Source: Trichoplax sp. H2
Taxonomy: Eukaryota; Placozoa; Uniplacotomia; Trichoplacea
Direction of reading: 5' to 3'
DNA length: 64,000 bases
Assembly (NCBI GenBank): GCA_003344405.1
Contig: NOWV01000087.1
Coordinates: 186,001 to 250,000 of the forward strand
Translations under genes and position numbers: made by a program
In this document: one piece after another, positions 38,992 through 52,164 of the stretch
How positions within the stretch are numbered: the stretch's first letter is position 1
How the letters are laid out: the number at the start of each line of letters is the position of its first letter
The notes under the pieces: generated by a model
What the model was told of the DNA's origin: nothing
Databases searched by the model: none
Seen by the model: the letters and a program-made list of their open reading frames with translations, nothing else

Positions 38992-40900
38992 CTTTCTAAC
39001 AGCTTCGATATCATGAAAGCCATCGATGTATGTTATCGGAAGAGACCTATCAAAGGTTAGGGTTATATAGATAATAGATTAATTAGCTAGCATACGAACG
39101 TATAATAATTAATCTCTTTCCTTTACATGGTTAATAAGCAGGTATGGGCAGAATCAAATTTTCGAATGCTGCAAGTCAGAATATCCTCTTAGCTGGTAAT
39201 TCAATTGTTAACGTATCCCAGTCGCACTACGACAGTATCAGCTTTAGAAGCTTCGCTAGCTTTATTACTCAGTAGGATGTCCTGGTAAATTATTCTTCGA
39301 ACAAATTTTTTAATGGTCGAAAATATGAATGGATAGTTTATCTATCATACTGTCCTGTACTAGCGTAAACAAATTTATAAGAAGTACTTTAGCTTAAAAC
39401 CCTTGTTGGTACCAAGTTCGGATCAATGAACCCAGTTGCTATATATGTATATTATGTTAATTGCCAATTCTTACGGAATGGATAACGATTAGAATACCGA
39501 CAAGGCATAACTAATTTAAACTATCGTCAAGTTATTATCTATGATGAGAGATTACCGCGAACGTTATTATGCAAAATAGTTGACAATAGTGAGAAAACAA
39601 TACATAAAAGCGACGTTTATTCATGTCTTCTACTGCACTGTTTATACTATACATATCATTACCATATTAAAAGGAAAACATTGATTTTTGCTGAATCACC
39701 TCGATTTTAAAAGTTTATACGCATAGTTTTAGGATAAACGGTATCTAGCGTCGTCATGTGGATGATATTGAGGGGTAATTGTGATAATTCATTACAAGCT
39801 ACATTGCAACAACGTACTGTACAATTTTATTTCGATCTTTTTATCGCGTTTCATTGATAAATTTACGAAGTACGTAATACTTGTTTTATGGCACTGTTGC
39901 TTTAATGGTTAATCTTAACAAGAAGTGAATTCTCTCTCCTTCATTCACATAGAAAATATTCCAATGTTTAGGAATACGCTGTCTACTGCATGTTTTAATA
40001 ACAGAACGTCCAAATACTACATTCCAACCGAAGGATAACACTCTTTAAAACGTACAGGATTGACAACAGTACTTTAAACTGCATTTCATAAACTCCTTCA
40101 ATCATTTAGTGTAAGTGCAGTAGCATTGCCATAGTAGGAAGCTTTCGAATGAACTACAAAACAGTCTATCGGTCAACTTTTGCGTCATTGCTGTCACATA
40201 CCTGCATGTTGCATGTACTGTACAGTTCAATAAGTGCACATATCCACGTCGATATTGTAAAATTAATGGAAATGTAACAGTTACAGTACAGTATACGTAC
40301 GTAATAAGCCCACGAAATGAACTAATCACAAAACATCAACATATCATTACGTCTTTTAGTATGTCCTTTACTAAATTGTATGAAAATTTATGTGTATAGA
40401 TTACAGTTGTTAGCGCAACGCTATCCTAGTTTTCTTTTTCTTTCAGTTTCATAACCTTCGTTATTACTATGACCATCTAGTAGTAACAGTATCATATTAA
40501 CAGTTGCGACAACTATCTGCGAAGGTTCGCCTTGAATTGTAGCACTATGCTATCTGTGGCTTATAACCGAACATCTTTGCCTACCGGTTATGTCGGCAAT
40601 AGTTCCCTGAAATCATTCGATATTATCGTATTGGAGATTTTCATGCATAGCAACCGTCACTATGACTTACTACTGTATAGTGATGATACGAGTAGAAGCA
40701 AGGTCATGGAACTTGACTTACCCTTTTGTTAACATTCTTGTGGAAATATTTCAGCTCTATTCCGGTTCAACAATCCAATCAATGATTTAATGCGATAGTC
40801 ACTGTGGTTACTGTGGTCACTGTGATGAAGAAGAGCACCGATGATGTGTAAGATCGTTTAATTTTGGCTTACAAGAAGAAACTGTTCCACTCTCAGTGGC
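38992..40900. other. Gene-free interval upstream of the aldo-keto reductase
   Basis: This holds the reductase 5' flank. No gene is recognised. An open minus-strand stretch near 39220-39300 (DILLSNKASEASKADTVVV) reads like protein but is only about 30 codons, with no convincing splice sites. Base composition rises in GC toward the palindrome cluster. Confidence 0.35.
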
Positions 40901-41268
40901 GGTAAAATTAATTTTCGGGAAATTCACTGTCAATTACCAAATCGTTGACTGACAAACTGCCGAAGATGTCAATGACGACGGTTGTCACCCTTGCTGAATT
41001 GAAAGATTATTGTAGATCGAATGACATCGACTACGTATGAAGTTGCCGTCACTTGTACCTGGTAATCTATCAGCCAGTTTCAGTACCGTAACGTGGTGGT
41101 GGCGTACCATTCAGTACCGCCTACTTTCTTTTCCCTGTACTGTACAGTACCCTACAGTACTGTAGGATCGTGTGTAAAAAGTTTGAATATGCCAGCTACA
41201 AATTACACGTTCTCATACGTTCTTGGATGTGTGGCATGTCTAATTAGGGTGGTCTAGAGGTCAAGATC

Positions 41269-41333
41269 TCTCTATCCAATTTCTGTACTGTACAGTACAG
41301 CACATACAGTACAGTACAGAAATTCGATAGAGA
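41269..41333. repeat. Long inverted repeat (25-bp arms)
   Basis: Arms 41269-41293 and 41309-41333 are complementary at 24 of 25 positions and enclose a 15-base loop. Both run TCTCTATC.AATTTCTGTACTGTAC when read inward. The loop and inner arm contain TACAGTACAGCACATAC, which recurs in the tandem array near 61.8 and 62.15 kb. Confidence 0.8.
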
Positions 41334-41938
41334 TTGATAAAGACATGGTTCGAGATCTGGACTTTTACAGTATGCAAGGATACTGTACACTGTACAGTAC
41401 AGTACAGTACAATACAATCGCAGTATTACAGTACTGTATACTGTACAGTACAGTGTACAGTGTCTCTAACCTTGACGTGTCAAAAGTTCAGTTAACCTTT
41501 ATCACGATAACAGATGAACTATTTCAATGAGAGATGAGAAAAAAATGACGGTCGAAACATTTTTTCGCGTGAATCGGGCAATCTGATTGGCTATCTCGTG
41601 ACCTACCAGTCGGTAGCCGGTACCGGTAGCCCGTTTGACATTTGACATTTCGGAATCAGACGATATACTGTACTGTAAAAAGAAAGTACAGTACTGTACA
41701 GTGATCAAGTTAAGTTCAGTATCAAATCTCATACAAAATCTTCAATATTTTGAAGAGCAATTTTTTTATTATACTGTAAAATGACGGTACTATATTTTAT
41801 ACGTAACTCATGCCTTAAAGCAACTTCCTCGTGTAACTTCTGGATTACAGTTAACTTTTGTCTTCACTTTTGTGAAGCTATTGTAGTGCAATGTACAGTG
41901 TACGCGATAGACCCTTCTCTAATTATCTAAGGGTTAAA

Positions 41939-41975
41939 AGAGGGTCTCTAGTGTACAGTACACTAGAAACCCTCT
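41939..41975. repeat. Hairpin with 18-bp arms
   Basis: AGAGGGTCTCTAGTGTAC is followed almost immediately by its reverse complement with one mismatch (GTACACTAGAAACCCTCT), leaving a one-base centre. A partial third copy, AGGGTCTCTAGTGCAC, follows near 42039-42055. This suggests repeated duplication and inversion of one short unit. Confidence 0.75.
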
Positions 41976-42070
41976 ATGAAGTACTGTACTGCACTGTGCA
42001 GTGTGCACTAGTGCACAGTAGAGACTCTCTCAATAATAAAGGGTCTCTAGTGCACAGCATGCTTATGAGC

Positions 42071-43930
42071 ATGCGTATTTTCAGGCAGTCAAGGCTCATC
42101 CCTTATTCTCTTTTGATTTACCCTTTAAAGCAGCCACCAACCTTCTAAAGTAGCTGCGACCAAAGTCTCTTCTCTTCTGTCATATGCTCCTTTATAATTA
42201 TCAGTGAGTTGTTGCCGTTCGCCTATTTCAAACAACGACAATGAACCGTGATTTACAAATGATGACTATTTGATTTAAGCCAGCAAACAGTCGAACTTTG
42301 ATGATGATTGTTTGTTTTAAGTGGTAACAGATAGGGAGGGTTTTGACAGCAACAATTTGTTTGGTTATAATTTGTTTATTGATATAGACCGAAAATGCAA
42401 TAAAATTCATGGCAACTTCTGGCAATTCATGACTTGATTTATGACCATGTCGTTAATAATAATAATTAATTATTATTTAGTATATCAAATCCATTTTTTC
42501 CCTCACTACACCACAGCATTACCTACATAGGCGTACGAGTAGTTAAGATCAATTAATGATTATATCATATTAGAATTATTAAGAGATTGTGCAGCAAAAC
42601 TGCTAGTTTTTAGACTTGGGTATAGTAGTACACGGGACGAGTTGATGTATAGCTACAAATGAACTATTTACCGAAAGCCAGAGATAGGTTGTTCTACTGT
42701 AAACCGTGAACGTACCATCCTCAAATGCAAAGTATGATCAAGAGTACTTACTGTAAATAAAATTCTATCCTACTCATATGCTAGACTCTACTACAGTTAA
42801 AATTTCTCATATCATTCGCCAATGCTCAAATTTTCCCTTCAAAGAAGTCAATATCTGGATTCATTCACTGAGCGAGTACAACAGCTTGAGATCGCAATTA
42901 TATCCTTACTATGGTACATTAAATAATACAGATAAGAATATTTATCAATGCACATTAGTCATCGTTTCTCTTTCATACCGTAATTAAAGCAAGTTACTTT
43001 CTGAAATATCGTAGTAACAATTTACCGTATATACTGTACTGCAGGATAATGGAATAGAATTGCAAGGATAGCAGCGAACTAATAACAGAGCCAAGAATCA
43101 TTTATGCGTTGATTTCGACGTAATAAATCACCTATAGTGCCTAAAGATTTAGCTTGACTAAATACTAGCACAATCAATCTCAATTCTTAGCTAAGCGTTC
43201 ATAGATTAAATGCGTGTAGAATTATAATTATCTATTCTACTTGATAGCATATTAAACAATTTCAATAAAAGAAATTCGTAGGGTAAATTCTTCATAAAGG
43301 CCACAAGAATCCCAGTTCATCGACAGATACAATCGCGTACATCGAGACCAGTATTAATTATATGATTATCAATCAGTCGAAAATAGCTACTAAATTAAAC
43401 TACAATTTTAAAGGATTATAAAACGAAAATGTACAACTCGACTAAAATTGCGATACTGTACGAAAGGAGGACTGATCATACGCTAGTTACCAATAGTGTT
43501 CTGTAACCTCACTCCAACTAAATGCCAACTCCGGATTCACATGACCAACGTAAAGGAAATTTTTTATTCAGACACAGGGGTCATAATCATAACATCAAAA
43601 GTTATACTACAATCTAGTCACCCATTCAGCGATAGAATACAATCCGATATATTAAACTTTCAAGGTACCTAGTAAGAAAGGATCTTGTACCACGTATCAT
43701 AAGGAATTAATTCATATTTTGTTATAAAATAAATACTATTCAATTTAATCATTTGACTTTAGATGTGTATTTATATCAACGTAAATATCAAAATTTCATT
43801 CCATGAACTAAAGTAAGAAATAAAGATTCTATCACACTTGTAGTGTAATCCACGCGGATTCTCGTTGCTATGATATACGTCAGCTTGAGAATCAATCGTT
43901 CAATGTACAGTATATCTCCATGATCACAAT
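42071..43930. other. Gene-free interval downstream of GPCR 2
   Basis: No coding exon is recognised on either strand. Frames of 60-70 codons (42228-42425 minus, 42778-42987 plus) look random. The right part should hold the 3' UTR of the minus-strand receptor. Confidence 0.4.
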
Positions 43931-45049
43931 TTAGATAAAAGCCGCTAATTTATCTTTTGTATCGCTATGGCCAGACTTTTTAGTCATAATAGCGTTCAAA
44001 TCCATAAACGTACTAGATTTTCGGCGTGTAGAAAAATTAGTTAAATTTGAAGAGGACAAGTTTGACCGCGACAGCCTACGTCTATATTGTAATAATTTCC
44101 CGCGTAGAACATAAATTATAGGATTCCAACATGCATTCGAATAACCAAATAGTCGAGCTGCATACTCAATGTTTGCTGCAGATGATGCCGAAATATTTGT
44201 TAACTGATTGGTTAAAGCACTTAAGACAAAAGCATAAAACATTATCCAACACAGGAAATGAACTATAATGATAATAACCGCCGTTAAAATCGTCTGCTTC
44301 TGAACCAACCAACCTTTTTTGTCAGTTTCTACATTGCTTTTGATGCCAGTAATACCATTTGTTTTACTTTTCATAGCGGCCAATATCTTCCAGTAGCAAA
44401 CAGCTATAATAACCATTGGCAATACGTAAAGCAATAAGCCACCAATAGCGAAATAAATAAGGCTATCAGGGTAGACTTGAGTATTTCTACAAATCGTTAT
44501 CCTGCCATTGGGTAGATAATAATGTTGTACATCCGTTACAAATAGAGTTGGTAAGGCGTAAGCTACAGCGGCTAGCCAAATTAAACAAATAATTGCACGT
44601 TTAGTCCATACATTAGATGTTATGCCATAAGTGAGCGGTTTCGTAGCCGCTAAACAGCGCTCAATACTGATAGCTAGTGTAGCAAATGATGATGCTCCAA
44701 TTGATAATGTTTGTAGGAATGGCACAATCTTACACATAGCTGCACCAAAAGGCCATGTATAATGAACTAGTTGTAGTACCGCAAGGACGGGTGAACATAT
44801 AACTGAAGATAGTAAATCAGCTACGGCCAAATTAAAGAAGAAATAATAGGTTACTAATGGTAAAGTATGTTGCCGTGAAAGTAAAATTATAACTGTGACA
44901 TTGCTTAAAATACCAATAATGCTTATTAGGCATAAAAAAATTGATTTTACAATATCTTCAGCCGATGCTGGATGGAGTATTGGATCGGCGGTTAGCATTA
45001 TGTTGCTAGTTGAAAAGGCTGAAACTGCAATAGTTGTAATATTATCCAT
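43931..45049 (-). CDS. Class A (rhodopsin-family) GPCR, intronless
   Basis: One exon encodes 372 residues. The N-terminus has an NIT glycosylation site at 3-5. Then come TM1 GILSN (46-50), TM2 NLAVADLL (73-80), Cys106 and Cys187 for the conserved disulfide, SIERCLAATKP (128-138) replacing DRY, TM4 Trp158, TM5 YVLPM (208-212), TM6 FLCWIMF (265-271, lacking the usual Pro after Trp) and TM7 NPIIY (309-313). The C-tail is about 55 residues and Ser-rich, with a basic RRKSS site (342-346) that could be phosphorylated by PKA or GRKs. This predicts a plasma-membrane G-protein-coupled receptor with unknown ligand. It is a close relative of the receptor at 31204-32139 (shared LSI.AS in TM3 and ARLFGY in TM7). 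No intron interrupts the frame. Confidence 0.93.
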   Translation of the reverse strand: MDNITTIAVSAFSTSNIMLTADPILHPASAEDIVKSIFLCLISIIGILSNVTVIILLSRQHTLPLVTYYFFFNLAVADLLSSVICSPVLAVLQLVHYTWPFGAAMCKIVPFLQTLSIGASSFATLAISIERCLAATKPLTYGITSNVWTKRAIICLIWLAAVAYALPTLFVTDVQHYYLPNGRITICRNTQVYPDSLIYFAIGGLLLYVLPMVIIAVCYWKILAAMKSKTNGITGIKSNVETDKKGWLVQKQTILTAVIIIIVHFLCWIMFYAFVLSALTNQLTNISASSAANIEYAARLFGYSNACWNPIIYVLRGKLLQYRRRLSRSNLSSSNLTNFSTRRKSSTFMDLNAIMTKKSGHSDTKDKLAAFI

Positions 45050-48000
45050 GCTTACTTTCCTCCTTATTTCAATCTTTCAACAGTAGACATGAAGAAAGCA
45101 ACGCTTCTCTCTTACTTAATGTTCTCACTGATTACTGTAGCTTTTAATACACTAGCGATGACAAAGACTTGCACGTATTGTCTATATACAATCGCTGCAT
45201 TATTTAAACTAGTTTTATTTGTGGTAACGCAAACTACAAATATGTTAATTAGGAATGATGCACTTATTATAAGATTTGGCAAGTATAAAATAATAGTTAC
45301 GCTTGTGTTAGTATCGTGTACAAGTAGATCATAAAACAGAATTGAAACAATATTATTATTTAATACATCATTGATAAGTTTACAATGTATAATAGACTAC
45401 TTAAAAGCGTACGGTGTTTCCATGAGATCTATTTAAATTCGGAATTGTTACCGGAAGCGGCTATTAATTTTAGCCTATTTTAATAAGAGTTTGTGACATT
45501 ACTCATATCGACACCTGCTGATGCTCAATGCTATTGTACTGGTAGTTGAATTTAGAAAAAAAATCGCTATTACAACTTTACTACATCAACAAAGTGGACT
45601 GATAGTTAAAAAATATCGTAAAAAATGCAAGAAACAGTAGAGGAATGTTGAGAATTAAAGCAAACAAACCGTTATTATTAAAAATTCGCGATTGATGTAC
45701 ATTGTACCGGCACGGTAGTGAATTAATCAATAGTAGAACCAGTTTACGTCAGATCAGTAAATGGACAACTAATACCTCAGCGCTAATGCTTTATTAGCGA
45801 AAAAATTAAATCTTTTGAATTCTGTCTGGGCGTTAATTAACTCTTTAGTATGACGTAGATTGTGTTAATGGCAATTACTTCTCTATTTTCATGTTATTGG
45901 AATGTCACCCTTTATGTGTACCAGTTAATCAAGTCAAGGTAGATGATAAAATTATTTGGCCATGGCAAAAATTGCAAGTCCATAGTGCTACTTATTTTTG
46001 GATATTTTTATTCTGGTAAATGATAGTAATGCTACAGGGAACATAACATGAATCACTTGTATTGATATACCGAACTTAATTGACTTTTAAACACTTCAAA
46101 AAGTGAGATTTACAATAGCCTTAAATCGTATAATAAGATGCGGATTACATGCGTTAAGGGGTTGTAGTTGTCATTTTATATTTATATCGCAAGAACGGTA
46201 ACCATGGGTTAATTCTTTGTTTCACGGTTTATATGGATGTATTTTCAAGAATGATTGATACATGTAAAAGAGGGACGACTGTTCTAATTTAGCTGATACT
46301 AGCCAAAATTTTACTTAACACTTGTTACGGATTGTCAAAACAACCTAACTGTAGTGTAAAAAGAATAAACGAATAATGGTTATGTCTCAGTATCCTAAAA
46401 GGAATAACTTCAGATACATCATACAACATCCACAATATGTGAGTTTTGGCTCTTACTAAGATATCCTACAACCATTTCAACATGAAAATTACGTATACAT
46501 TACAAAACTATAAAATACTTTAATAGAATTATAAACTAAATATTTTCATATATTTTATCGGACATAAATAATTCGCTGTTCTGCTTCGTATTTATTACTA
46601 TTTGTATAGATCAAATATCCGAGGTCAGAAATTATCAAAAGGGCTATACAATATTACCAAATAAGACTGAAAGTCAACTTCTTAATATAGTATATCCGGA
46701 ATAAGATAGGATGTAAGCTATACACATACAATTAACATTAATACCTCAGGACGGTATCGATGACTTCATCTATTGCTCTAATATTTAAAGTCAGAAATGT
46801 CAAATAAGCCTTCTTGCACTTTGTCGCGGAGTAACTTTTGCGTGGCTGTTGCAACATAGTTTCCATAAGATAACTTATCTCGGAATAAATTGACATTAAT
46901 TTGCCAATGACGCTTTACAGGTTTTCAATAGATAACTGCATAGTTGCATAATATTATCTATAAGCTGATAATTATGTAATTAAATCTATATAGATTACCA
47001 TGAATTGACTGGCTTTTTCAGTAAAGTTTAGGTTCAATTTTGTCTACGAGACTAAAAGGTGTTTTGCTGTTCCTCTTGATGATAGGAGATCGTGAGTATT
47101 TAGAGTCGTACTGCGGGTAAATATCAGGGAGGATGAACCTGACAGCAGGCTCGTAGTTGTAATTTCTGTAACACGCGTAGTTTTATTTTTCGTCATAATA
47201 AACTTAAATTTATAACATACTTTCATAGTATTCACACTTGCAATTATATATTATAGCTACAAATTACGTCAGAAGATATGCTATTATTGTTAAAATTAAT
47301 TTTTCCAAAATCAGCCACGGATTTGAATATTGGATATGATACTGTATTAGCTCTTGCATAGATGCAACGCAAGAGTAAATACATTAGCAATAGGCAATAA
47401 CTTAACTTAGCTGCCTTAAATTATTACCGATAGCATATTAATTTTTTTGAGCGAAGTATAAGAAATAACACAGCTACCAATTCAATTATTCTCGGTAATT
47501 ATATTATATAGGCTTGAATATACTATAAAATTTTGATTAACAGTTTACAACAATCTTTTGATCACGTTATCCAAAATTTTACTCTAGTCACTTTCTAGCG
47601 TTTAATTAATTCGATCAACTTGCTACGTTGATTTTTTACTACCTTAAGCTTCAATACTACCAAAATTTACTTTATATGACTTATTCATCGAGTGTTACTA
47701 TTGATTATGATCATACAGTCCTATACCCATCATTAGGGGACAGTCCATGTATTGGGATATTTTATCATGTAACTTCTTTATCCTAAATTAATCATTATAA
47801 TTAATATTATAATAATATTTGTGATAGAACTTATACTATATTACCGTATCGAATAACGCTGATGTGGGAATCTATCATACAATATATGGAAACTTTTTTG
47901 AAATGGTGAACTCTGATCAAGTAGCTTCAAAATGAAATTTAACGAGTTTCCAAAATAGAAATACGTTTCTGATGGAAAAGTTAAGGAGATGATCAATGGG

Positions 48001-48429
48001 CTATCTTATTTTAAATTTTATAACAACAGTCGAGTAGAGAATATCACTTCTGAGCAGCACCTCAAAAAATTACTATGGATGTAGTTTTCACGTATTTCAT
48101 GTTATTTGCACGTAGAAATGCAAAAATTAAACTGCTTAACACAATGCTACTATAATGCTTAAAATTAGTTCAGAGCATAAATATTAAACCAGGGTCAACG
48201 ATCTATTGATCTTTATCAAATCATGTTAGTAATAGCAAAAAGCTCGCTTTAAAATAATTTCAAAACACGTAAAATATTCTATTTACCCATATTAGGAATC
48301 ATTGTTCGGAAAAAAATCAAGCAGAAAATAACGAATCGCTATTCGTTGGACATTCATTAATCGGTAATCAATGCTTTAATCATACTCCCTTTTAAAGCGA
48401 AAATTTAGTAAGAAAATACATAGTTCTAA
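45050..48429. other. Gene-poor interval upstream of GPCR 2
   Basis: A plus-strand frame at 45089-45334 starts ATG-initiated MKKATLLSYLMFSLITVAF, which resembles a signal peptide, but it lies 40 bp from the receptor start and the rest looks random. A minus-strand open stretch at 46778-46924 (about 48 codons) contains YGNYVATATQKLLRDKVQEG, more protein-like than its surroundings, and could be a lone exon. I recognise nothing else. Confidence 0.35.
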
Positions 48430-48449
48430 TTAAATTAAAGTTCTACAAC

Positions 48450-48635
48450 ATGTTTTATGTAAAATCCAGCTTTTGGCTATTATTTTAATTGCTACGGAAC
48501 CTCTTTTAGATAGCGTTCTCTTGTAATGTAAAAGTGCTAAAAATGTTTTATGTAAAATCCAGCTTTTGGCTATTATTTTAGTTATTAAGGAACCTCTTTT
48601 AGATAGCGCTCTTTTGTAATGTAAAAGTGCCATAT
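48450..48635 (-). repeat. 93-bp tandem duplication inside an open frame
   Basis: Two head-to-tail copies begin at 48450 and 48543, period 93 bp, with a few substitutions. Because 93 is divisible by three, a minus-strand frame stays open through both copies and repeats LLHYKR.LSKRGS...KIIAKSWILHKT. That frame (48430-48789) begins at a non-ATG codon and matches no family I know, so coding status is doubtful. Confidence 0.8.
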
Positions 48636-48789
48636 ACTTAAAGGTGCTAATTGTCTTCATTCCTATCAACCGTCTGAATATTGTTTGCAACATGTGTGAT
48701 GGCGCCATACTCTTTGCTGAGATCACGAAAATTCGATCAGATGTATACGTATGATAATAATTAAAAAAATTATGATATGTATGAATCAA

Positions 48790-51700
48790 AACTATATATC
48801 ACGCAATCAACTGTAGAATCACGTTATTTAGTAGGTCAGAAAAAATTTCAATAAAATACATAATTCTACTACTGCAGTATTATTAAGTTGAAAAGGAAGT
48901 TATTAGAGGGATAAATTCATCAATATTCTTAATGTATAATTTATCCTAATTTTTCCGGTGATCAATATCGTACAAGCTACAAGCGGAGGTAAGAGAGGTA
49001 CATAAATAACTCTATTGTTTGTGCCAGGTTTTTTTATCTACCCATGTGCCAAGTAAGAAACACAGCATTTGCTGTTAACTTTAAAAATAAAATGACTTAA
49101 ATAGAGTTAACGGATAGGTGGTACGAATTACCGGCAATTTATTGAAATGTCACAAATGGCGCCAAGAAAAAAGGCAGGAAGAGATAGTAATAATCAAAGA
49201 TACTTCACTTTTAAGAGTTACAGATGCTGTATATTCAGTACGTACGGTTTAAATACTCGTGATTGTATTTGCAACATGCTGTGCAAATGCTAAATTATGA
49301 TATGAGTGTTATTTGTAAATTCAGCAGACATCGAAATTAAATACAGCTAGAGCGACCACCCCTAGTTTAGATTTAAAGTTCTAATATATTATGCATACGT
49401 AATCTACATTTGTTTCGTCTTAGGTATTTCGGATATGATGGTAATGTCATCAAAAACCTTGTAGATTGATTTGTATTGAGGATATTGAATAAATTACAAA
49501 GAAGTAGATATAGTTCGTCATGAAAGCGATTGCAATCACGAAAATGTTAAAATTTTCGTAAACGTTACAGTCAATGCAAGACCTTTGCTTTAAAAAAAAT
49601 GAATTTATGGAATAAATTCTACGAATTAAAGTCTAATAATTATACTAAAACCTAGAAAGCCATAGGTTAAAGACATTTTAATTACCGTTACGTACGAGAG
49701 CCCATAACGACTGTACTTGATGCATGTTTGCGAGTGCTTTACTATGTATTATAATATGTATCTCTACAAAATTACACTAACATTATTATGTATCTGGTAT
49801 GCAAATACATTTAAATGCATCATTATTAAAGTCGATAGACAGACTCACTAACAGATTAAGTTCATAATGTTTTATATTGCTAAATGTATGTAGAAAAGTT
49901 AGATATTATTTCCTAGTATTAATTAAGTATAATGCCTAAACCGGAAAGTTAGTGTTTGGACTCAAATTATTTTAGAAAATAAAGTGCTTCTATTATTATT
50001 AGTCATACTATAACTAACGATCAGTTTCCAAGCTTCATAGGAATAAAAGAGATACTTGATATCAAGGAGAAATTATCATCAATTTTAAAAGTATCATTTA
50101 TTAAAAATTATTGTAATTTAAGCAGTATTCATTTTACAATACAGTAGTAACTACTTCTAAATACTTTGATAATCTTATTCCTTAAGATATAGACGTTGTT
50201 AACAGATTATGCCATGATCTTACTTTACAATTTATAAATCGTGCTATAGGTACCGCACTCTTCCGGTAAAAATTGAACTGCCACATTAATTGAATCCTTA
50301 CGTTATATATCTTTCAAATATTAAAATTAAAATTTTGATATCATGTTAATAGCAATGTATTAGATGCAAAAATTTCAAAATAAAGATATTTTTATTTCAT
50401 CAAGAAAATTGTGAACGCCTCAGAATAATATCTAATATCACACATATTAGTGTTTATTATGTTACTTGAATTTAATTATAATAGATAATGAATAACAGTA
50501 TGCACAATATACCTTCAGCGTATCTACGTTCACAATCTAAATAAAGTAACAATAATAAGGCTTCATAGAAAGGAAGTTTCAAATAATATCGAATTTAAGA
50601 AAAATTTGATTACTTTACGATTAGAATTGACATTGCCAAATGTAATATTGTAATTTCATTATCCCTCTAGAAAATTGGAAGGCTCGATAGCCTTACCATC
50701 AGTGGCTATGGACGAAGAAAGCTATTTGAGCTGTTAGAATACAATATTAGTGATTAACATTTTGAAAATCACCTGACTGTTTCATTTCGAAGGTCCGTTC
50801 ATTAGATAGCATACAACATACTGTAGGTATATTTGTAAGTAGCTTTTTGACGGCAATTTAAGTGTTATCGTAAATAAATTATTTAGACGGGTAAATTTTT
50901 TTGTAAAATTACCGAAGTATTTACGATTTGGAATGATACTTTGAACAAACTTTAAAGTAATTATTAGCAATGTGCGTCGTATACTTACAAATTATGGTGA
51001 TATATATAAATATACATATTTAATTTATATGCAAACGTGCAATAAAACTTATCGAAGCCAGCTTAGTAACAAAAATTTTACATCTGTAAAGAAATATGAA
51101 ATAAGAAATATTAAAGATTTACATATAAAATTTATTGATCAGTTTTATTCTTCTTATTTTTATATCCCTTCTTCATGCCCTCTACTGAAATTTCAGTGGT
51201 CATATTCCGATCTAGTAGTAATTGAAGCCTGTGCAGTAATTTACTATTAATCTACTCCATATTCATTTAATATTAAAAACCAGCTTTTACAATATATAGT
51301 AGTATGGTAGCATATAGTAACTATGAAAAATCTGAGAAAGTAAAATATAGCAGTGTATTAATTATGTCGATTTAAAGCCAGCCAAATGACGAATTGTTAC
51401 TTAGTTTCAAAGTTAACCAGGTGTAACTTTATAAAATACCTTGAAACAACATTCCAATTTTAATAGGGTATCAAAGTATCAATTACGTCCAAGATTATAT
51501 AGATTAAGTACTTAAATAGTGCTCTCGGCAATTTCTCATTACATAATGTAATGCATAATTACTTTAGAGTTGAAATTTCAATTTATATAGACAAAAGCGT
51601 TTATTGTCATATAAAATTTACAGTCTTTCATCTTAGTATATTATTTCGTGTTCTGTAGTCATCAGTAATTTAATAAGCTTATTTTGTAATCGATTTAAAT

Positions 51701-52164
51701 GTGATTGTACTATTGTTCCGCAATGATAAATACATAATTTAAGTTTTTGATTGTGTTTCATTTTGGACAGCTTTCTTGTCTGAATATTCCAATATTAACA
51801 TCAATCAATTGAACTTCCAACTGTTTATTGTCGTACTGTATTTGAGTTGTGCAGACAAATCATTCTAAACGTTATATGAATATAATAGCATGTTTTGGTT
51901 CGCAAAATTACAAGAAATTACTGATAACAAAAAAAATATAGATTTTATCCCCAAGATTAAGGGATAAAATTGATTGAATTGATGCAATTGTATCACTTTG
52001 ATAATGCTCTACTTCTTGTTGAAGTATCCGGGATCGCGAATGAATTTTTTACGGAGAATTACCTTACGATAACTTTACTGGAACTTCGTCGATTACGAAT
52101 TTCTTCTTACGAGTTGCAAGGTTGATTGTGAATTTGATTTAACGATAAACAAACTTTTTGAATC
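48790..52164. other. Gene-poor interval upstream of GPCR 3
   Basis: No recognisable exon. The 92-codon plus frame at 50972-51250 starts at GTG and is Tyr/Ile/Lys-rich, consistent with chance. The right end contains the promoter and 5' UTR of the third receptor; no clear TATA box was identified. Confidence 0.4.

Larger units (their letters stand above)
41080..42070. repeat. Cluster of ACTGTACAGT-type palindromes
   Basis: About 1 kb is studded with GTACTGTACAGTAC-like self-complementary runs (for example near 41140-41165, 41284-41320, 41385-41460, 41665-41700 and 41980-42060). It is more GC-rich than its surroundings and includes GGTAGCCGGTACCGGTAGCC near 41613-41632. Two strong hairpins lie inside, listed separately. 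No protein-coding gene is evident. It may be a satellite-like or foldback element; the function is unknown. Confidence 0.75.

Noticed and set aside
41250-41357. tRNA-like A box (TGGTCTAGAGG) and B box (GGTTCGAGATC) flanking the palindrome hairpin
   Set aside because: The T stem does not pair, the spacing is long because of the inserted inverted repeat, and no acceptor stem forms. At best it is a tRNA-derived relic, so I did not call an RNA gene.
45089-45334. 81-codon frame with a signal-peptide-like start
   Set aside because: It overlaps the expected 5' flank of GPCR 2, the C-terminal half is random-looking, and there is no recognisable mature peptide.
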